Positions 15,333 through 23,019 of a DNA stretch of 25,732 nucleotides are shown here, one piece after another. Numbering within the stretch: the first letter of the stretch is position 1; every line of letters starts with the position of its first letter. Source of the stretch: Legionellales bacterium (GTDB lineage Bacteria; Pseudomonadota; Gammaproteobacteria; WLWR01). The stretch spans positions 1-25,732 of the forward strand of contig WLWR01000002.1 in assembly GCA_012103495.1 (NCBI GenBank), written 5' to 3'. Made by a program: the position numbers and the translations under genes. The notes beneath the pieces are model-generated. The model ran no database searches. It saw only the letters and a program-made list of their open reading frames with translations, and was not told the DNA's origin.

Positions 15333-16007
15333 ATGACCGATATTCCGATTTTACCCCCTGAAAATATCATGGTATTACAAGCGCGTGCGCAAGCGGTGGC
15401 AGGTTTGTCGTTGGGACAATTGGCTGGTGAACTCGGAGTGGATGTACCTGCCGATCAACGGAAAAAAAAGGGTTGGGTGGGACAATTGTTAGAGTTGGCA
15501 TTGGGCGCGGATGCGCGCAATCAATCGTTACCGGATTTTACTCGGTTGGGGATTGAATTAAAAACGTTGCCAATCAATGCCCAAGGCAAACCGCGTGAAA
15601 CGACCTTTGTGTGTACCATTCCACTGTTAACCATTCAATACCAGCAATGGGAAAATTCACAAGTGTGGAATAAACTGCGCCATGTATTGTGGGTGCCGGT
15701 TGAGGCTTGTCCCAGTATTCCATTGGCTGAACGGCGCTTGGGCAAGGCTATTTTGTGGTGCCCCAATGCTCAACAAGCAGCCATTTTGCAGCAAGATTGG
15801 TTGGAAATCACTGGTATGATTGCCATGGGCGAGTTAGAGTTATTGTCTGGTAAATGGGGGCAATATTTGCAAGTGCGTCCCAAAGGTTTGAATGGTCGCT
15901 GCCTGTGTTGGGGTTACAATCAAGCCGGCGATAAAGTGCAAACATTGCCACGTGGTTTTTATTTGCGTACCAGTTTGACCAAGCAAATTTTACAATTGCA
16001 AACTTGA
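15333..16007 (+). CDS. mutH: DNA mismatch repair endonuclease MutH
   Basis: MutH nicks the unmethylated strand at hemimethylated GATC sites when MutS-MutL detects a mismatch. With ATG 15333 the protein has 224 residues (E. coli 229). The catalytic set is visible: Glu54 in KKGWVGQLLELALGA, Asp68 in LPDFTRLG and the Glu75-Leu-Lys77 motif in GIELKTLP. The later segment ELLSGKWGQYLQVRPKG is also a family signature. A longer frame from 15282 would begin inside the promoter region. It implies that the organism has Dam methylation and the gammaproteobacterial strand-discrimination system. coaX starts 14 nt after the stop, so the two form an operon. Confidence 0.95.
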   Translation: MTDIPILPPENIMVLQARAQAVAGLSLGQLAGELGVDVPADQRKKKGWVGQLLELALGADARNQSLPDFTRLGIELKTLPINAQGKPRETTFVCTIPLLTIQYQQWENSQVWNKLRHVLWVPVEACPSIPLAERRLGKAILWCPNAQQAAILQQDWLEITGMIAMGELELLSGKWGQYLQVRPKGLNGRCLCWGYNQAGDKVQTLPRGFYLRTSLTKQILQLQT

Positions 16008-16021
16008 AACAAGAGGTGAAA

Positions 16022-16789
16022 ATGATTTTGTGTTTGGATGTTGGCAATTCGCATATTTATGGTGGTGTGTTTAGCGATGAGCAAATTTTATTGCGGTTTC
16101 GCTTATCAACCAAAGCCTCGACCTCGGATGAGTTGGGAATTTTTTTAACCAGTGTGCTGCGAGAAAATTCAGTGGATGTGCAGCAAATCCATCAAATTGC
16201 TTTGTGTTCGGTGGTACCTAATTTGGATTACAGTTTGCGTTCTGCTTGTGTGAAATACTTTAAAAAAGAACCTTTTGTATTGCAGGCAGGCGTAAAAACC
16301 GGGTTGAAAATTCAATACCGAAATCCATTGGAGGTGGGGGCTGATCGTATTGCGAATGCTATTGGTGCCAGTGTGCAATTCCCAGATAAAAATTTAATCA
16401 TCATTGATTTTGGTACAGCAACGACCTTTTGTGCGGTGAGTCGCACCAAGCAATATTTGGGTGGAGTCATTATTCCGGGGATACAATTGTCAATGGAAGC
16501 GTTGCAAAGTCGTACTGCAAAGCTACCACCGGTGGAAATCATCCGTCCTAAACAAGCGTTGGGGCGTTCAACCGTTGAAAGTATTCAAGCAGGGTTGTAT
16601 CACGCGACCTTAGCGGCGACACAAGCCATTACCCAACGGTTATGCCAATCGGCGTTTACCAATGAATCGGTGCTGATTATTGCCACGGGTGGTTTTGCTC
16701 ATTTATTCGAGCCAGAAAAAATCTTTGATATGATCATTCCTGATTTGGTATTACAAGGCTTAAAACAAGCGTTGGAGAATAATCTGTAA
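16022..16789 (+). CDS. coaX: Type III pantothenate kinase
   Basis: CoaX phosphorylates pantothenate with ATP, the first step of coenzyme A synthesis, and is not inhibited by CoA, unlike the E. coli CoaA type. This 255-residue protein belongs to the ASKHA fold: phosphate-1 motif LCLDVGNSHIYGG (Asp6), the dimer/active-site motif GADRIANAIGA (Asp108-Arg109), phosphate-2 DFGTATTF (Asp129) and the C-terminal IIATGGFA. AGAGGTGAAA just before ATG 16022 fixes the start; an in-frame ATG at 16004 overlapping mutH has no site. Monovalent-cation dependence is a family trait. Confidence 0.95.
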   Translation: MILCLDVGNSHIYGGVFSDEQILLRFRLSTKASTSDELGIFLTSVLRENSVDVQQIHQIALCSVVPNLDYSLRSACVKYFKKEPFVLQAGVKTGLKIQYRNPLEVGADRIANAIGASVQFPDKNLIIIDFGTATTFCAVSRTKQYLGGVIIPGIQLSMEALQSRTAKLPPVEIIRPKQALGRSTVESIQAGLYHATLAATQAITQRLCQSAFTNESVLIIATGGFAHLFEPEKIFDMIIPDLVLQGLKQALENNL

Positions 16790-16954
16790 AAACTATTCTC
16801 CATGGTTGAGGAAAACGTCACCTTTGGTGCATCTTGGACGAACACTGTTTTCAAAGTTCACAGAGCCATCGATGCTGATGTACCCAAATCTGGTTTTTCT
16901 TCAAGTTGGGGCCTGTCGACCATTCTGCTCTGAGGACACTCGTATTCTGGTGAA

Positions 16955-17716
16955 TCAATCATGATTGATTTGGACCGCGGGGAATCTTAGTTGAAACTCT
17001 GTGTATTGTTGTTCACGGGAAAAACATTCAATTCGGCCATTGTAAGCCCGCATAACACGGCGGCAAAAAGGCAGTCCCAAACCATTGCCTGCAGTACGGG
17101 TGGAATAATAAGGGTCAAAAATTTTATCGATATTTTCTTTGGTAATGCCGCAACCGGTGTCTTTGAATTTTAAAATATTGTGTTCAATACCAGGCTGAAC
17201 GGTGATGATGACTTTAGGTGTTTCATTATTACTGGATTTAACAGCATACAATGCATTTTTAAGTAAGTTAAATAACATATGCTTGGTCAAGGTATTATTG
17301 CCAGAGTAAGCAAAATCAGTGTGTTGGTCCCATTCGATCAATTCTTTTTCATCCTCATGCAAAGGGTAGTTACAAAGCATGTCCGCAATATTTTCTTGAA
17401 TGGAGCATAAGATAAAATCTTTAGGGTTGATTGCATTGGCATTGACGTTAATCAACATCAATTCTAAAGAATGACAAGCCAGCCGGACAGCTTTTTGCAT
17501 ATTATCATTGATTTTGCTCAATCCTTCCAATTGTTGAATGGTTTGTGCAGACAAGCGTTCTGAGGGTAATTCTCCGGCGGTGACTTGAGAAATAGTAGGA
17601 AGTAATTTTTCGTAAGCGGAGGCGCCTAAATTTAAAGTTGCCAATGGCGTGCGTAAATCATGAGCAATGTTTCCAATGATTGTTTTTAACAGTTTTAACT
17701 CTTCGGCACTAGGCAT
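16955..17716 (-). CDS. Soluble histidine kinase without sensor domain
   Basis: This 253-residue protein contains only the kinase core: H-box IAHDLRTPLATL with phospho-acceptor His19, N-box LLKNALYAV, G1 DTGCGIT, F-box FDPYYSTR and G2 GNGLGLPFC. There is no membrane segment, PAS, HAMP or receiver domain, and no response regulator gene nearby. A long insertion between the two dimerisation helices (about residues 35-75) resembles LqsS/CqsS-related kinases of Legionella and Vibrio as I recall them; this is tentative. AGAGGA 7 nt before the ATG at 17716 is strong. It may act as a kinase or phosphatase module recruited by another sensor. The 3' end contains the 18-bp palindrome AATCAATCATGATTGATT at 16953-16970. 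Confidence 0.9.
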   Translation of the reverse strand: MPSAEELKLLKTIIGNIAHDLRTPLATLNLGASAYEKLLPTISQVTAGELPSERLSAQTIQQLEGLSKINDNMQKAVRLACHSLELMLINVNANAINPKDFILCSIQENIADMLCNYPLHEDEKELIEWDQHTDFAYSGNNTLTKHMLFNLLKNALYAVKSSNNETPKVIITVQPGIEHNILKFKDTGCGITKENIDKIFDPYYSTRTAGNGLGLPFCRRVMRAYNGRIECFSREQQYTEFQLRFPAVQINHD

Positions 17717-18048
17717 GTGGCTTCCTCTATTTTTGAATTATTTTATTGGGAGGCTAGCCTATCACAGGGTGGATAGGTGGGTCAATCATTGATTGTGTGC
17801 GGTGCGCTAGGGGAAATTATCATGCTGATGTGATGACAGCGCGCTGTGTTTGTCGTGCACATCAATGTTTCTGTATCTGTACCGGTGTTTGAGAAACGAA
17901 AGCCGTTAGTAGAACTCGCTGTATTCGAGGTTTTAACATGCCATCTGAGATATGATCGTGACCATGAACGGTGAAGTACTGCGCTGGGTTGATAACAAAT
18001 AAGCGCCATGGTAGCCTCTTTTTATGATTCATAATTCATTGTGACACA
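17717..18048. other. Gene-free gap of 332 bases between histidine kinase and murG
   Basis: I find no credible gene, tRNA or terminator. A minus-strand frame here has Ser/Thr-rich random-looking content. A 12-bp palindrome ACAGCGCGCTGT lies at 17836-17847, and GTTTCT (17867-17872) pairs with AGAAAC (17892-17897). CATAAT at 18030-18035 could be a -10 box for murG but has no matching -35. The gap presumably contains both outward promoters; it could also hold a small RNA or decayed sequence. Confidence 0.5.
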
Positions 18049-19179
18049 GTGGCAATACGTTCATTTTTCAAGTCTAAATTCAAACCCGCCCACATCGTAT
18101 TAACCGGTGGAGGTTCAGCCGGTCATGTTACCCCCAATCTGGCATTGATTGAGTTGGGTCGCCAAGCGGGTATCTCCATGGCTTATATTGGTTCTACTCA
18201 TGGTATTGAACGCGATATTCTGGTCAAAGAAGACATTCCTTTCTATTCGATTGCGACTGGCAAGTTGCGTCGATACTTTAGCTGGCAAAATTTTATTGAC
18301 CCAATACGGATTGTTTGGGGCATTGGACAAGCGTTTTTTATATTACGTTGTTTGCGAGCCGATGTAGTGTTTGCCAAGGGTGGGTTTGTGTCTTTCCCAG
18401 TGGCGGTGGCTGCTTGGTTGCGTCAAATTCCAGTGGTTGTGCATGAATCGGATTTGACCCCAGGGTTGGCCAATCGCTTGTGTTTTCCCTTTGCAAAATT
18501 AATTTGTGTGAATGATGCGCACACAAAAAGTTTGATCAAGCAACAAAGCAAAGTCATGGTAACTGGAACCCCCATTCGTGAATCGTTGTTACAAGGTGAT
18601 CGGCTGCGAGGGATGCAATATTGTCATTTTGATCAACAACGTCCAACGGTGTTGATCATGGGGGGAGGACTGGGCGCGGAGAAAATCAATCAAGCCGTCC
18701 GCGCGGTGTTACCACAATTGTTGGAACAGTTTCAAGTGATTCATTTGTGTGGTAAAGGGAAGACCGATGCAGCACTCACAGAGTTACAAGGCTATTGCCA
18801 ATTCAGCTATGTGAATGAACCTTTACCGGATTTATTGGCACTGGCCGATGTGGTGATTTCACGTGCGGGTGCCAATGCAATCTATGAATTATTGTGCTTG
18901 CGCAAACCGCATATTTTAATTCCACTTGGACATGCCAGTCGTGGCGATCAAGTTCACAATGCAAAGCATTTTGCCGCAAAAGGCTTGAGTCAGGTGTTGT
19001 TGCAAGAGGATTTGACGCCACAACGATTGTTGGATGAGATTTACCAAGTGTATCAGCAACGAGTTGAAATCATTGGGCGTTTGACTAAGTTTGATATAAT
19101 TCCAGCCAATCAAGTGATTTTTGACTATTTGCAAGCCAAAGTTGCTGCGGCTGATCAAGTGTTGATGTCGAATGAATGA
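18049..19179 (+). CDS. murG: UDP-GlcNAc:lipid I N-acetylglucosaminyltransferase, Firmicutes-like MurG
   Basis: MurG adds GlcNAc from UDP-GlcNAc to lipid I to make lipid II on the inner face of the cytoplasmic membrane. The 376-residue protein has both glycine loops (TGGGSAGHVTPNLAL near residue 21 and MGGGLGAEKIN near 204) and the donor-binding block SRAGANAIYELLCLRKPHILIPL near 270. Features such as GHxTPN, IGSTHGIERDIL, GKLRRYF and the late ASRGDQVHNAKHF are those of Bacillus/Clostridium MurG; E. coli-type enzymes have different residues there (for example HKDRQQYWNA). It is not in a dcw cluster, so it may be a second MurG or a replacement. The start is GTG 18049, the only candidate after an in-frame stop at 18025; no clear ribosome binding site is visible. 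It converges on sdaA with 10 nt between. Confidence 0.88.
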   Translation: MAIRSFFKSKFKPAHIVLTGGGSAGHVTPNLALIELGRQAGISMAYIGSTHGIERDILVKEDIPFYSIATGKLRRYFSWQNFIDPIRIVWGIGQAFFILRCLRADVVFAKGGFVSFPVAVAAWLRQIPVVVHESDLTPGLANRLCFPFAKLICVNDAHTKSLIKQQSKVMVTGTPIRESLLQGDRLRGMQYCHFDQQRPTVLIMGGGLGAEKINQAVRAVLPQLLEQFQVIHLCGKGKTDAALTELQGYCQFSYVNEPLPDLLALADVVISRAGANAIYELLCLRKPHILIPLGHASRGDQVHNAKHFAAKGLSQVLLQEDLTPQRLLDEIYQVYQQRVEIIGRLTKFDIIPANQVIFDYLQAKVAAADQVLMSNE

Positions 19180-19189
19180 TGGACTTGGA

Positions 19190-20566
19190 TTAACATTCCA
19201 CCACATTCACCGCCAACCCACCTTGTGATGTTTCTTTATAAATCGTCATCATATCACGACCAGTTTCACGCATGGTTTTAATTACTTTGTCCAATGACAC
19301 CATGTGTTTACCTTGTCCCATCAATGCCATGCGCGCGGCATTGACCGCTTTGACGGCACCCATTGCATTGCGTTCAATGCAAGGGATTTGCACCAAACCG
19401 GCCACTGGATCGCAGGTCATGCCCAGGTGATGTTCCATGGCAATTTCAGCGGCATTTTCAATCTGAGCAGGTGAACCTTTCAACGCAGCAGTCAAGCCGG
19501 CGGCAGCCATGGAGGCGGCAACGCCCACTTCGCCTTGACAGCCTACTTCTGCCCCGGAAATGGAGGCTCCCTCTTTGTATAAAATACCAATTGCAGCCGC
19601 GGTTAAAAAATATTGATACAAACCTTGCTGGCAAGCATACTGATGAAAGTTTGAATAATATCGCATTACGGCTGGAATGATGCCTGCTGCGCCATTAGTT
19701 GGGGCGGTGACAATGCGTCCTCCCGCTGCATTTTCTTCATTCACCGCAATGGCGTATAAATTTAACCGATTCATCACATCATCGGTTTCATACATCGATA
19801 AAATACCGGCATTTTCTTGTAGTTTTTGATACAACTGTGGTGCACGGCGGGGTACGTGCAGCCCTCCGGGCAATTCACCTTGGGTATGACAACCGGCGTC
19901 AATGCACTGATCCATAACATCCGCAATGTGTTGAATGCCTTGTTCGATTTCAGCTTGGCTACGCCAGGTTTGTTCATTGGCCAGCATAATGTCTGCGATG
20001 CTCAATTGTTGTGTTTCGCAATGCTGCAATAATTGTGCAGCGGTAGTAAATGGGTAAGGTAAGGGTTGTTGGTTCGATTTTGGTTGTTTGCCAAATTGTT
20101 CATCGGTGACAATAAAACCGCCACCAATGGAATAAAAAGTTTGTTTAGAGAGTAATTGGTCATCATGATAAGCGCAAAAAGTCATGCCATTGCTGTGTTT
20201 GGGTAAAAATGTTTTTTGATGCCACTCTAAATCTTGGGTGGGATCAAAGGCAATGACATGCTGCTGATTTAATTTCAATTGATGCGTTTGGTAAATGGTT
20301 TGTACATGGTCAAACAATTTTTGTGGATCCACGGTATCGGGATGTTCTCCCAGCAATCCACCTAAAACGGCTTTATCTGTTCCGTGTCCTAGACCGGTGA
20401 GCGCCAGTGAGCCATACAATTGAGCAACGATGCGCGTGATTTGGGTTAATGGGTGGTGTTGGGCTAATGTTTCTACAAATTGATGGGCCGCCAGCATGGG
20501 GCCAACCGTGTGTGAGCTGGAAGGACCGATACCGATGGAAAAAAGGTCAAATAAACTGATACTCAT
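19190..20566 (-). CDS. sdaA: L-serine dehydratase, single-chain iron-sulfur type
   Basis: This [4Fe-4S] enzyme deaminates L-serine to pyruvate and ammonia. It opens SLFDLFSIGIGPSSSHTVGPM, the family signature. With the ATG at 20566 it has 458 residues; cluster ligands are Cys343 (GCQGEVG), Cys385 (MTCDPVAG) and Cys396 (QIPCIERNAMG), and the very last residue is Cys458. These numbers match what I recall for the Legionella pneumophila enzyme, where the C-terminal Cys reaches into the active site as the fourth iron ligand (tail-in-mouth). Two ATGs are in tandem; the second is better spaced from AAGGG. Serine is a main carbon source for Legionella, which fits a similar lifestyle. The gene is divergent from mip. 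Confidence 0.95.
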   Translation of the reverse strand: MSISLFDLFSIGIGPSSSHTVGPMLAAHQFVETLAQHHPLTQITRIVAQLYGSLALTGLGHGTDKAVLGGLLGEHPDTVDPQKLFDHVQTIYQTHQLKLNQQHVIAFDPTQDLEWHQKTFLPKHSNGMTFCAYHDDQLLSKQTFYSIGGGFIVTDEQFGKQPKSNQQPLPYPFTTAAQLLQHCETQQLSIADIMLANEQTWRSQAEIEQGIQHIADVMDQCIDAGCHTQGELPGGLHVPRRAPQLYQKLQENAGILSMYETDDVMNRLNLYAIAVNEENAAGGRIVTAPTNGAAGIIPAVMRYYSNFHQYACQQGLYQYFLTAAAIGILYKEGASISGAEVGCQGEVGVAASMAAAGLTAALKGSPAQIENAAEIAMEHHLGMTCDPVAGLVQIPCIERNAMGAVKAVNAARMALMGQGKHMVSLDKVIKTMRETGRDMMTIYKETSQGGLAVNVVEC

Positions 20567-20718
20567 CATTACCCTTTTGGTTGAAACATCCGTGTGGATA
20601 AGTTTTACATCACTACTATTTATTGTAGAGACACTGGTTGTAATTTTCTTACTGATCGCAAAATTTATTGTTCAAGAGAGCTAATTTATACTATAGTTGC
20701 ACTGCTCGGCAAGTAGTT

Positions 20719-20748
20719 GGCGATCATTTATGAAACAATGATTGCGCC
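20719..20748. promoter_or_regulatory. Imperfect inverted repeat between sdaA and mip
   Basis: ATCATT (20723-20728) and AATGAT (20737-20742) form a stem around an 8-nt loop, extended by GGCG/CGCC with a small bulge. It lies in the 267-nt divergent gap, with TATACT at 20687-20692 nearby. It could be an operator or the leader hairpin of mip; no function is shown. Confidence 0.35.
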
Positions 20749-20833
20749 GGTTCATGGGATGTAACAGTCGCTTGATGAGAAAATATGAATCGCGCAATAA
20801 AAATTAAAACAGTAAACCATAGGGGATTTAACC

Positions 20834-21547
20834 ATGAAATTACCAATTATTGCGGCGGCAGTCCTAAGTATGGCGTCAGCAACAGCGGTTGCAGCGAATG
20901 ATGTGCAGCTGACTTCGCAAGAAGACAAATTGAGTTATACCATTGGCGTGGATTTGGGAACCAACTTTAAAGCACAAGAAATTCAAATTAATACTGATAT
21001 TTTGTTACGTGGAATCCAAGATGCTTTGCAAGATAAAGAATTATTGTTAAGCGATGAAGAAATGGATAGCACACTACAAAAATTTCAAGAAGAATTATTA
21101 GCCAAACGAGCGGAGCAATTTGATAAAATGGCGAAGAAAAATGAAACAGCTGGCGTTAAATTTTTAAAAGAAAATAAAGCGAAAAAAGACATCAAAACTA
21201 CCACTAGTGGTTTGCAATATAAAGTGGTCAAACAAGGTAGTGGCAAATCACCCACCGATGCTGATACGGTCACAGTCGAGTATACCGGTAAGTTAATTGA
21301 TGGTACGGTGTTTGACAGTTCAGCACGTAGCGGACAACCGGCTACTTTTAAATTGTCACAAATTATTCCAGGCTGGCAAGAAGCGTTGCGTTTGATGAAA
21401 GAAGGTGGTGAATGGGAAGTGTTTATTCCTTCTGAATTGGCATACGGTCCCGATGGTTTTGGAGTGATTGGTCCCAATGAAACATTGATTTTTACTATCA
21501 AATTGATTTCAGTCGAGCCGGATGTGGCAAACAGCCAAGAAGGCTAA
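20834..21547 (+). CDS. mip: Mip-like FKBP-type peptidyl-prolyl cis-trans isomerase
   Basis: A 237-residue exported FKBP of the macrophage infectivity potentiator class. A signal peptide (residues 1-20 or 21, AVA-A-N) is followed by the N-terminal dimerisation region (DKLSYTIGVDLGTNFK), a long charged linker helix (about 75-120) and a C-terminal FKBP domain: SGLQYKVVKQG, DTVTVEYTGKLIDGTVFDSS, SQIIPGWQEALRLM, ELAYGP and IGPNETLIF. The same order and many of the same words occur in Legionella Mip, which is surface-associated and promotes infection of macrophages and amoebae. E. coli FkpA is the more distant relative. AGGGGAT upstream sets the ATG. A rho-independent terminator follows at once, so it is a single-gene unit. 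Confidence 0.94.
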   Translation: MKLPIIAAAVLSMASATAVAANDVQLTSQEDKLSYTIGVDLGTNFKAQEIQINTDILLRGIQDALQDKELLLSDEEMDSTLQKFQEELLAKRAEQFDKMAKKNETAGVKFLKENKAKKDIKTTTSGLQYKVVKQGSGKSPTDADTVTVEYTGKLIDGTVFDSSARSGQPATFKLSQIIPGWQEALRLMKEGGEWEVFIPSELAYGPDGFGVIGPNETLIFTIKLISVEPDVANSQEG

Positions 21548-21558
21548 CCTTGAGTTTG

Positions 21559-21590
21559 AAAAAAGCCGCTGAACTAAGCGGCTTTTTTTT
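21559..21590 (+). terminator. Rho-independent terminator of mip
   Basis: AAGCCGCT (21563-21570) pairs with AGCGGCTT (21577-21584) around the loop GAACTA, followed by an unbroken T-run to 21590 and preceded by an A-run, so it could also act on the opposite strand. Confidence 0.95.
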
Positions 21591-21593
21591 ATC

Positions 21594-22898
21594 ATGAAAC
21601 CATCCACGTCGCATCTTTCCACAAAACAATTTATTGCAAATCCTTTTAGGATTAATACCTATCTGCGTGCTTGGTTGAGCACGTATTTGAATCAACGACT
21701 GTTCATTGTTTTTTTATTAGGGTTTGCCTCAGGGTTACCACTGGCATTGGTGGGGACCACGCTGCAAGCTTGGTTTGCTGTGGATGGTGTGGATATTGTC
21801 ACTATTGGTTTTCTAGCGTTAATTGGACAGCCATATTTATTTAAATTTATTTGGGCACCGTTGATGGATCGGTTTAGTCCACCATTGTTGGATCGACGCA
21901 GTGGCTGGATTTTCTTAACGCAAATAGGATTAGTCATCTGTTTGATTGCCATCGCTTTTTTAACGCCGAGTGCACAACCATGGGGCTTGATGGGGCTCGC
22001 CTTGATTGCGGCGTTTTTAGCCGCATCACAAGACATTGTCATCGATGCGTATCGTACCGATGTGTTACGTCAAACGGAACGTGGATTGGGTGCGGCGTTT
22101 TCGGTGGGTGGATATCGGATTGGTATGATCATATCAGGGGGGATTGCCTTGATGTTGGCTGATAGCTTGGGTTGGCGTATGACTTATTTCATCATGGCAG
22201 GGTTGATGAGTATTGGAATGGTTGCTAGTTGGTTTGCGCCGACTCCCGAAAATCACCTGGTACCACCGGCCAGTTTGCATGAAGCGGTGGTCAAACCGTT
22301 TGTACATTTTTTTCAACGTCGTAAAGCGGTGTGGTTATTGGCATTGATCATTTTATATAAATTAGGTGAGGCGATGACCTCGGCAACCAGCAGTGTTTCC
22401 ACTACTTTTTTCTTGCGTGAGCTGGATTTTAGTTTAACTATGGTGGGATCCGTCACTAAAATATTTGGCATGCTGGCAACGATTGTAGGTGCTGTGGTCG
22501 GTGGCATTGTTATGACACGGTTACCTTTATTTCATGCGCTATTAGCATTTGGAATTTTACAAGCGGTGACTAATTTATTGTATTGGCTGTTGTCAATTGT
22601 AGGGCATCATGTTCCTTTATTTATCGTTACTATTTTTATTGATTATGGGTGCGGTGGAATGGGATTGGCTGCATTGATTGCTTTGATCATGACATTGTGT
22701 GATAAACGGTATTCAGCAACCCAATTCGCATTACTGTCGGCGATTGCCGCACTGCCTAGGATTTTTACTGGACCGATTTCGGGTTTTATGGTCGAGCAAT
22801 TAGGATGGAGTGTTTACTTCTTGTGGACCTTTGTATTGGCTTTGCCTGCATTGTTACTTTTATGGTGGATGCGACGAGATATTCAACAGTTAGTTTGA
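21594..22898 (+). CDS. ampG: AmpG-family muropeptide permease (MFS)
   Basis: AmpG is an inner-membrane transporter that imports GlcNAc-anhydro-muropeptides for cell-wall recycling and feeds AmpR/beta-lactamase signalling where present. Family words are clear: LGFASGLPLALVGTTLQAWF, GQPYLFKFIWAPLMDRFSPP, AASQDIVIDAYRTDVL and GAAFSVGGYRIGM, with about 12 hydrophobic segments over 434 residues. The start is uncertain: ATG 21594 comes three bases after the mip terminator T-run and has no ribosome binding site, and the first ~30 residues have no counterpart in E. coli AmpG. A later non-ATG start near 21675 (before STYLNQRLFIV) is possible. Its promoter is not evident. Confidence 0.9.
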   Translation: MKPSTSHLSTKQFIANPFRINTYLRAWLSTYLNQRLFIVFLLGFASGLPLALVGTTLQAWFAVDGVDIVTIGFLALIGQPYLFKFIWAPLMDRFSPPLLDRRSGWIFLTQIGLVICLIAIAFLTPSAQPWGLMGLALIAAFLAASQDIVIDAYRTDVLRQTERGLGAAFSVGGYRIGMIISGGIALMLADSLGWRMTYFIMAGLMSIGMVASWFAPTPENHLVPPASLHEAVVKPFVHFFQRRKAVWLLALIILYKLGEAMTSATSSVSTTFFLRELDFSLTMVGSVTKIFGMLATIVGAVVGGIVMTRLPLFHALLAFGILQAVTNLLYWLLSIVGHHVPLFIVTIFIDYGCGGMGLAALIALIMTLCDKRYSATQFALLSAIAALPRIFTGPISGFMVEQLGWSVYFLWTFVLALPALLLLWWMRRDIQQLV

Positions 22899-23019
22899 TG
22901 ATCATTAGACATATTCGATTATTCTGCATGAAGTGAGACTGATTTTGCAAGAATATGCAGACAGCTTCTGCGTTAGTTTGCTACACTTTGCGTTAATTTG
23001 ATTAGAGCAACGAACAAAC

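Noticed and set aside
17782..18009. 75-codon minus-strand frame in the gap before murG
   Set aside because: Ser/Thr/His-rich random-looking content, no ribosome binding site, no recognisable domain.
21085..21501. 138-codon minus-strand frame inside mip
   Set aside because: Shadow of a clearly coding FKBP gene on the other strand.
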